This document shows positions 28,920 through 33,852 of a DNA stretch of 33,852 bases, piece after piece (position 1 is the stretch's first letter; every line of letters starts with the position of its first letter). The translations under genes were made by a program, and so were the position numbers. A model generated the notes under the pieces. The model was not told the DNA's origin, searched no databases, and saw nothing but the letters and a program-made list of their open reading frames with translations. Source of the stretch: Bartonella sp. AU16XJBT (GTDB lineage: Bacteria > Pseudomonadota > Alphaproteobacteria > Rhizobiales > Rhizobiaceae); assembly GCF_028618665.1 (NCBI RefSeq), contig NZ_JAQITF010000014.1:1-33852 (forward strand), read 5' to 3'.

Positions 28920-29972
28920 ATGCCATCAGCAAAAAATGCAGAACGAGCCTCTATCGTTTTAACAAAATTAAAAATCTTAGATGACTTCCTCAATAATGAG
29001 AATTTATTTGAAATTGTCATCAATCGCCCCGGCGAAGTAATCGTTGAGGGTCCCAATGGTTGGCAAACCCACATCTTAAAAGAACTAACCTACAGCGAAC
29101 TAGAAGGCATTGCGAAAGTTGTTGCTGCCTACACAACACAAAAAATCAGTGTAGAAAACCCGGTTCTCTCCGCAACACTGCCAAACAACGAACGCATACA
29201 AATTGTTATGCCTCCAGCTGTTGCAGCCAACACCATCAGCATGACAATTCGTAAACCTTCATCGCGCACCTTCTCCCTTGAAAGTTTACATGAAAACAAT
29301 CTGTTTTCTGTCGCCCAAAACACCAGTTTCACACCCACGCAACAAATGACTGAACGGTTATCCGAACTCTCTGATACAGAAAAAGAGCTAACAGATCTCT
29401 TTATCGCTAAAGATTTTTGCAACTTTTTAGAAAGAGCCGTTATTACACAACAAAATATCTTAATATCGGGCAAAACCGGTTCAGGGAAAACAACCCTCTC
29501 CAAAGCTTTAATTGCAAAAATCCCTGACTATGAACGAATTCTCACCATTGAAGACACACCAGAACTTGTCGTTCCGCACGCCAACAAAGTCCAACTCTTT
29601 TATTCAAAAGATAACCAAGGCTTAGCAAAAGCAGGCGCAAAAGAACTGCTTGAATCAGGCTTACGCATGCGCCCCGACAGAATCCTTCTACAAGAGCTGC
29701 GTGATGGTACAGCCTTTTACTATATCCGTAATGTCAACTCTGGTCACCCAGGCTCCATTACCACCGTCCACGCCTCAACAGCCCTTGCAGCCTTTGAACA
29801 AATGACCCTTTTAGTCAAAGAAAGTGACGGTGGTGGGAATTTAGCACGCGATGACATCCGCGGCTTATTAATCTCGATGATAGATGTCATCATCCAATGC
29901 AAACGTTTGGAAGGAAAATTTCGTGTAACAGAAATCTATTACGACCCCTTCAAACGCCGCGATGCTTTTTAA
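28920..29972 (+). CDS. virB11: VirB11 T4SS ATPase
   Basis: This 350-residue hexameric ATPase of the secretion-ATPase family has an N-terminal domain with EIVINRPGEVIVEG, then Walker A GKTGSGKTT near residue 183, the Asp box TIEDTPELV, Walker B RILLQELRD near 258, and the His box SGHPGSITTVHA near 275. It drives pilus assembly and substrate handover together with VirB4. It is the last gene of the virB operon. The next gene is convergent with only about 20 bases between the stops. No virD4/traG coupling gene follows. Confidence 0.97.
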   Translation: MPSAKNAERASIVLTKLKILDDFLNNENLFEIVINRPGEVIVEGPNGWQTHILKELTYSELEGIAKVVAAYTTQKISVENPVLSATLPNNERIQIVMPPAVAANTISMTIRKPSSRTFSLESLHENNLFSVAQNTSFTPTQQMTERLSELSDTEKELTDLFIAKDFCNFLERAVITQQNILISGKTGSGKTTLSKALIAKIPDYERILTIEDTPELVVPHANKVQLFYSKDNQGLAKAGAKELLESGLRMRPDRILLQELRDGTAFYYIRNVNSGHPGSITTVHASTALAAFEQMTLLVKESDGGGNLARDDIRGLLISMIDVIIQCKRLEGKFRVTEIYYDPFKRRDAF

Positions 29973-29994
29973 AAAAACAATACCCTCCCTCCTC

Positions 29995-30309
29995 TTATGC
30001 CAATAGAGACTTTTTAAGAGCACGATTAATCGCTTCAGGTTCATTTTCAATGATTGAAAGTAACAAACGAGAAGAAGTATCTATAGAATATCGTCCCTGT
30101 TCCCAATCACGAATGCGCCCCACAGAAAAACCAAAACGCGCCGCAAATTGAATCTGTGTCAGCCCAATATTTTTTCTGATCTTTTTTACATCAACATTTG
30201 CAGGAATATGGATACCAAATTTTGTAACATCCGCTTCACCTTTGGCATAGGCAAGAGCTTCACGAGCACCTTGTAATATACGAGATCTTGCTTTACTTGT
30301 CTTATCCAT
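29995..30309 (-). CDS. XRE-family antitoxin (NadS/HigA-like)
   Basis: A 104-residue helix-turn-helix protein. The N-terminal arm (ARSRILQGAREALAYAKG) precedes the HTH domain IRKNIGLTQIQFAARFG followed by VGRIRDWEQGRY. This matches NadS-type antitoxins that pair with RelE-like toxins of the long kind. Its ATG overlaps the toxin stop by one base (TAATG), the normal toxin-first arrangement. It looks intact even though the toxin is broken. It should bind the operator repeats upstream of the toxin gene. Confidence 0.82.
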   Translation of the reverse strand: MDKTSKARSRILQGAREALAYAKGEADVTKFGIHIPANVDVKKIRKNIGLTQIQFAARFGFSVGRIRDWEQGRYSIDTSSRLLLSIIENEPEAINRALKKSLLA

Positions 30310-30650
30310 TATTTTCCCTTTCGATATTCATCGATAAGTGCAGTTAAAATTTTCTTCAACTCATTCTTCTCTGATTTTGTCAAATTTTCTTGAGATAATT
30401 TACTGTAAATATCTTCGATCAACACCGGAATATTTTAACCACCGAAAAAGAGTATAACCCTATATCCCCCACTTTTACCCTTATGCTTTGTTGGAAATCT
30501 GACTTTCCTTGCTCCACCGGTTCCTTGCATCAGATCACCAGCATCTGGATTCGCAGTAATAAAAGAAACAATATTAAATAATTCTTCGGTTGATACACCC
30601 TCTTCTTTCGCAGAAGTTAAATAAGCTGGCGTTTCGATCACTGTTTGCAT
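30309..30650 (-). pseudogene. RelE-like toxin gene with an in-frame stop
   Basis: The frame encodes a RelE/HigB-type mRNA-interferase-like toxin: [34 protein letters not shown] and [15 protein letters not shown] at 30435-30437 then breaks it after GG, yet the same frame continues to the correct end with NIPVLIEDIYSKLSQ, NLTKSEKNELKKI and DEYRKGK. Typical members read GE(D/N)IPV here, so a GAA to TAA change would explain the stop. The lost part is 41 residues. The truncated product of 71 residues lacks the C-terminal helices and is probably inactive. Confidence 0.75.
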
Positions 30651-30659
30651 ACATTATTT

Positions 30660-30706
30660 AATATACGGAATACCCGCAAATTGTCAATAAAAATCCGTGA
30701 TACCCG
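30660..30706 (-). promoter_or_regulatory. Promoter and operator repeats of the toxin-antitoxin operon
   Basis: On the minus strand TTGACA (30687-30682) is followed, after 16 bases, by TATATT (30665-30660), just before the toxin ATG at 30650. Two related sites, CGGGTATTCCG (30676-30666) in the spacer and CGGGTATCACGG (30706-30695) upstream of -35, have the form of antitoxin operators. Confidence 0.6.
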
Positions 30707-30762
30707 TAACTATAATGATATAAATTAAAAGCTAATTTGCTTTAAGTGAATGATCAAAAATA

Positions 30763-31026
30763 TCAAATATCCAAATCACGAAACAAATCTTCCATGTCTT
30801 TAGCTATATATATATCTTCTCCTCTTTCACTTTTCTCAAAAGTCTCAAGTGTTTTTGCATTAGGAACATACATATCAAACGGCAATCCCTTTTCATTGAC
30901 AACTTTTGTCAAAGCAATCCGCATAAAATCAGACACTGTAAGTCCTAGACTTGCTAATATTTCATGCGCTTCTTTTTTTAACATCTTATCTATACGTGCA
31001 CGTACAACATCTTTTTTTACACTCAT
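30763..31026 (-). CDS. RelB/DinJ-family antitoxin without a toxin
   Basis: An 87-residue ribbon-helix-helix antitoxin. The N-terminal VVRARIDKMLKKEAHEIL, then LGLTVSDFMRIALTKVV and EKGLPFDMYVPNAKT, are the DinJ/RelB signature. The C-terminal part, which normally wraps the toxin, is present (DIYIAKDMEDLFRDL). A strong AAAGGAGG site precedes the ATG. No YafQ/RelE-type toxin follows in the next 110 bases; instead the promoter of the broken toxin lies there. It lies downstream of the traA remnant in the same direction. Confidence 0.85.
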   Translation of the reverse strand: MSVKKDVVRARIDKMLKKEAHEILASLGLTVSDFMRIALTKVVNEKGLPFDMYVPNAKTLETFEKSERGEDIYIAKDMEDLFRDLDI

Positions 31027-31102
31027 ATTAAACCTCCTTTGATTACCTCTCTTTTGTCATATGGCTTAATAGGGCTACAAACATAAGGCTTTATCCTTGC
31101 TT

Positions 31103-33345
31103 TCACCGTGTCACATCTTTTGATTTTTCACGCGCTATCGCATTGTTTTGCTCTTGTATGTGCTTCTGTTGCAGAAATTTAACAGCCGTTTGAAACTCTT
31201 TTATGTGTTCTTTATCTGGAGACTGTTGTTGAGGGAGCACTTTTGATAAATCAAAATCTTGTTTATGAATGACATTCTGTCCAAAACGTTTGTCCAAAGC
31301 ACTTTGAAGCTTTGAAAACTCTTGATGAACCTGCTCTGGTATTTTAGAATAAGTAGTCTGACCAACCTCTATACTTTTCATATAAGTCACTGCTTCTTGT
31401 GAAAGTGACGGAACCTCAACTTTCAACCTCTCACGATCACGTGTAACCCTATCCATATGGATCTCGTAGGAGTTTTTATAAAAGGATTGAAGCTCTCTCA
31501 TAGTAGAAACAGCAAGAGGAACATTGTAAAGCGCTGCTTCACGCTCTTTTCCTGCTGTTTTAAACCGATCTATCAAACGATCTGACCCACGTAGTTCACC
31601 GGCTTTCTCTGGAGACTTAGCTAAAATATCAGGGAGTTTATCGCCTTTCCCTGCTAAAATTGTTCTTTCAATTTTGAGTGCAGCTTCTTGGGGGTCTTTA
31701 TAGATAGATGCTAAACGATTGTTCAATTCTTTAAACGTATCAACATAAGATTTTTCATTTCTAAGGGCGTCTATTGCCTTCTGTTCTAAATTAGAGTTAT
31801 CCATATAAGCCGCAAGGTATGGGGCTTTTTCCGTTGCTCTTGAAGCAACATTCAAATCTTTTTGCGATTGTTGAAGTTTAAGTTCTTCTTTTTGAAGTTT
31901 AGCAAAACTTGTTTTTGCTCTATCCCAAAGGGATTCAATCTTCTCTTTTTGTTTTTTAAACCATTCTTTATTACGATCAACGTAAGAGGAAATCTTTTCC
32001 CCTAAACCTTGCGAAACATCAATCCCTCTATTTTCTGTAAATTTGGCAATATAATCCCGATAATCAGGGGATTCAGAAAATTCGAGAGTGGTTGTTTTTA
32101 CACCAGGTCTAGAAAAAGCTGCTACCAATTTCTCTTAGGTATTGGCATGATCAGACTGCTTGATAGCACCAACAAAAGAAGGATCACCGCGTTCTATTAA
32201 ATCAACATTTAAAATGTTTCTTTTAATTTTTTTATTACCAACAATAATAGTCTCTTTATCTTGACGAAGTGATATTTTGTCACCAAGCTCAATACGAGCA
32301 CCATCTATCGCAGAGGGGAGATTTACACCATAAACACGTTCAATTCCACGGAAAGTTGCTATACCCGCATAAGGTGTTTTGGTTTTGGCGGTTTCACTAA
32401 AAGAAGCATACCCTGCTTCTACAAGTTCACCAGTTATTGTACCTTTAACTTGTTTGTGTTCGTGTAATCGAACGTTTTTAAAATCCTCTTCAGCTACATA
32501 AAGATGTGACTGATATCTATGCCGAGACATAGAAACATATGCAAGATGTTGATCCATGGATGAAGAGGCTAGAACAAAGACATTATCCACTGTCACCCCC
32601 TGACTCTTATGGACAGTAGCGGCATATCCATGATCAACGTTTTGATAAGTCTGATTAGAAAAAACAACATCTTGACCAGAATCAAGACGCACTTTTAAAA
32701 GTGGCCTTCCTCTTCCATTTTGTGTCAACAAAACAGTTCCCAACATACCATTTTTAACTTTTTGTTTTCCTAATTCTGGAGCAGATCTTTCCTCAAACTG
32801 AGCATTTTCAAGAAAGATAATTCGATCACCAACGATAAATTCCCGATTTCCCCTCAGAGTATCAAAATTTGTAATGCTTGCACTATCTTCAGATTTAAGT
32901 AAACGAGCCTTTTTAAGAGCAGTGCGTATTTCTTCATTTAATTTTTTTACAGACGCATTCGTATGTGCAAGAATAAGAAACTCGTCACCCCGTAAAGCCC
33001 TTCCCTCTTCCGCATATTTTGTTTCTAATTTCCTTCGCGCATTTATCCAATCTTTAACAAGAGTATTTATGGCTTGATTACGCGTTTTGGTCTCGCGAAT
33101 GAATCCTCTTTCTTTATATTGTTCTAAAGCTTCTTTCACTTGTCCACGTGCAAATTGACGCGAAGCTACTTGCCCCCATTCTTCTTTTTGTCTTCTGATA
33201 CCGGATAATTCTACGTAACCAATATTATCAACGGCAGCGCGAAATGCCGCTCCAGCCTCAATGGGTTGCAATTGCATATGATCACCAACAAGAACAATTT
33301 TAGCCTCTGCTTTTTCAATTTTTTGAACGAAATAAGAAAGTTGTT
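31103..33345 (-). pseudogene. traA: TraA relaxase/helicase remnant: N-terminus lost, internal stop
   Basis: The frame matches the helicase and C-terminal parts of Ti-plasmid-type TraA. It starts within the helicase at KIVLVGDHMQLQPIEAGAAF, then has DEFLILAHTNASVKKLN, DHGYAATVHKSQGVTVDNV and LAYVSMSRHRYQSHLYVA, and ends in a long helical tail (31103-32128). A TAA at 32135-32137 (after HANT) interrupts it; the next codons, EKLVAAFSRPGVKTTT, continue in the same frame, so it is a single nonsense change (for example CAA to TAA). Upstream the frame is cut at about 33345, where the hairpin-rich repeat begins. The relaxase domain with its Tyr and His triad and the Walker A are missing. The product cannot nick DNA. 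Confidence 0.85.
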
Positions 33346-33358
33346 TTTAGGTTCTTAA

Positions 33359-33473
33359 GGTCAAGGAAACCCTTCCAGGGCGCCTAACGGCGTCCTTGAC
33401 CAATAACCATAGTGGCTTGTTTTGTCCTTCTCACGCGGCTCCGAAATCATGATTAGAAGGAGAGCTTATAGGG
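33359..33473 (+). repeat. Hairpin-rich repeat, right copy
   Basis: This copy contains GGTCAAGGA/TCCTTGACC perfect 9-base arms (33359-33367 and 33393-33401). Inside them are two small hairpins, CCCT-TCC-AGGG and CGCC-TAAC-GGCG. Then follow GGCTTGTTTTGTCCTTCTCA, CGCGG and GAGCTTATAG, the blocks also found on the minus strand at 18301-18420. It begins where the traA remnant ends. Confidence 0.65.
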
Positions 33474-33514
33474 AGGGGGCACACACCTTAAGGAAATATT
33501 AGATGCCAGAAGTG

Positions 33515-33808
33515 CTAATATGAACGCACAGAAAGCAGATCTATTTTGGGTTGTTTACGTTTTAAAGCTTTCGATAAATCATAATTTGTTTGCATAGCAA
33601 GCCAAGCTCGTGCTGTGCTCACACCAGCCATTTCAAGTCTAATAGCAAGATTAGCACTAACCGCAGCTTTTCCATTTAAAACTCTAGAAAGTGCTACACG
33701 AGACATACCAAGCCGCTCTGCTACTTCACCAACAGATAATGTGAGATATAATATCAAAAAACACAATAAAGTCAATAGTTTGTTTGTAATTATTTTATAT
33801 GAATCCAC
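33515..33808 (-). CDS. HigA-type XRE antitoxin with an abnormal N-terminus
   Basis: From about residue 23 the protein is a typical HigA: LSVGEVAERLGMSRVALSRV, then LNGKAAVSANLAIRLEMAGV and ARAWLAMQTNYDLSKA. HigA neutralises the HigB mRNA interferase and represses its operon. The usual start (NPPHPGEVLRE-like residues) is missing; instead a hydrophobic sequence (LLTLLCFLILYL) fills the frame. A promoter lies within that part, so the annotated N-terminus is probably not made. Any product would start later, perhaps at an internal codon. No higB is present. I regard it as a 5'-deleted gene of doubtful function. Confidence 0.6.
   Translation of the reverse strand: MDSYKIITNKLLTLLCFLILYLTLSVGEVAERLGMSRVALSRVLNGKAAVSANLAIRLEMAGVSTARAWLAMQTNYDLSKALKRKQPKIDLLSVRSY
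33748..33775 (-). promoter_or_regulatory. Promoter inside the 5' end of the higA-like frame
   Basis: On the minus strand TTGACT (33775-33770) and TATTAT (33753-33748) are separated by 16 bases. Transcription would start about 8 bases later, inside the reading frame and just before LSVGEVAERL. It may be the original higBA promoter brought next to higA by deletion. Confidence 0.4.
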
Positions 33809-33852
33809 TCAAGAATCCATCTTTTTATACGTGTTTAAATTGATCATTTTTT

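Noticed and set aside
19676..29972. Assignment of the operon to the Trw (R388-like) system
   Set aside because: There is one pilin gene instead of a trwL array, the order runs virB2 to virB11 on one strand, and a TraA-type relaxase remnant is linked; this fits the conjugation-related Vbh type better.

Overview
The window looks like an AT-rich alphaproteobacterial chromosome of the order Hyphomicrobiales (Rhizobiales), most probably Bartonella. The case rests on a Ros/MucR regulator, a CcrM-type GANTC methyltransferase, a DUF5330 protein, a mutY-DUF721-dsbA cluster, AT-rich spacers full of decayed sequence, and a VirB system of the conjugation-related (Vbh-like) kind. The genus is an inference from gene content, not from a database match.

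Layout. (1) 1-13.9 kb is ordinary chromosome: mucR, sufE, a DUF5330 protein, a peptidoglycan-binding membrane protein, ppdK, a DsbA-like thiol oxidoreductase, a DUF721/DciA-like protein, mutY, ccrM and a HAD phosphatase. They are separated by long AT-rich spacers (1.8-2.9, 3.8-5.5 and 10.9-11.7 kb). Two of these spacers carry diverged copies of a roughly 180-bp dispersed repeat; a third copy lies at 14.7 kb. (2) 13.9-18.4 kb is a graveyard: broken reading frames, including a clear remnant of a repABC-type RepC initiator, a probable RepL-like winged-helix replication gene, a broken secreted protein, a frameshifted membrane protein and one intact small lipoprotein. (3) 18.3-33.5 kb is a conjugation island. 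It holds a membrane-anchored nuclease-like protein facing a full virB2-virB11 operon. Between virB5 and virB6 sit three tandem entry-exclusion-type (EexN) lipoproteins and a truncated virB6 copy. After virB11 come toxin-antitoxin remnants (XRE antitoxin with a nonsense-mutated RelE-like toxin, a lone DinJ/RelB antitoxin, a 5'-damaged HigA) and a TraA relaxase/helicase that has lost its N-terminus and carries an in-frame stop.

How it fits together. The secretion channel is intact gene by gene (pilin, ATPases VirB4 and VirB11, inner-membrane VirB3/6/8, core VirB7/9/10). The parts needed to move DNA are broken or missing here: there is no relaxase domain, no VirD4/TraG coupling protein and no working replication gene. 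The simplest reading is an integrated conjugative plasmid that has lost mobility while keeping its channel, its exclusion lipoproteins and its antitoxins. A hairpin-rich repeat of about 120 bp occurs in inverted orientation at both ends of this island (18.30-18.42 and 33.36-33.47 kb), and the right copy sits exactly where traA is cut off.
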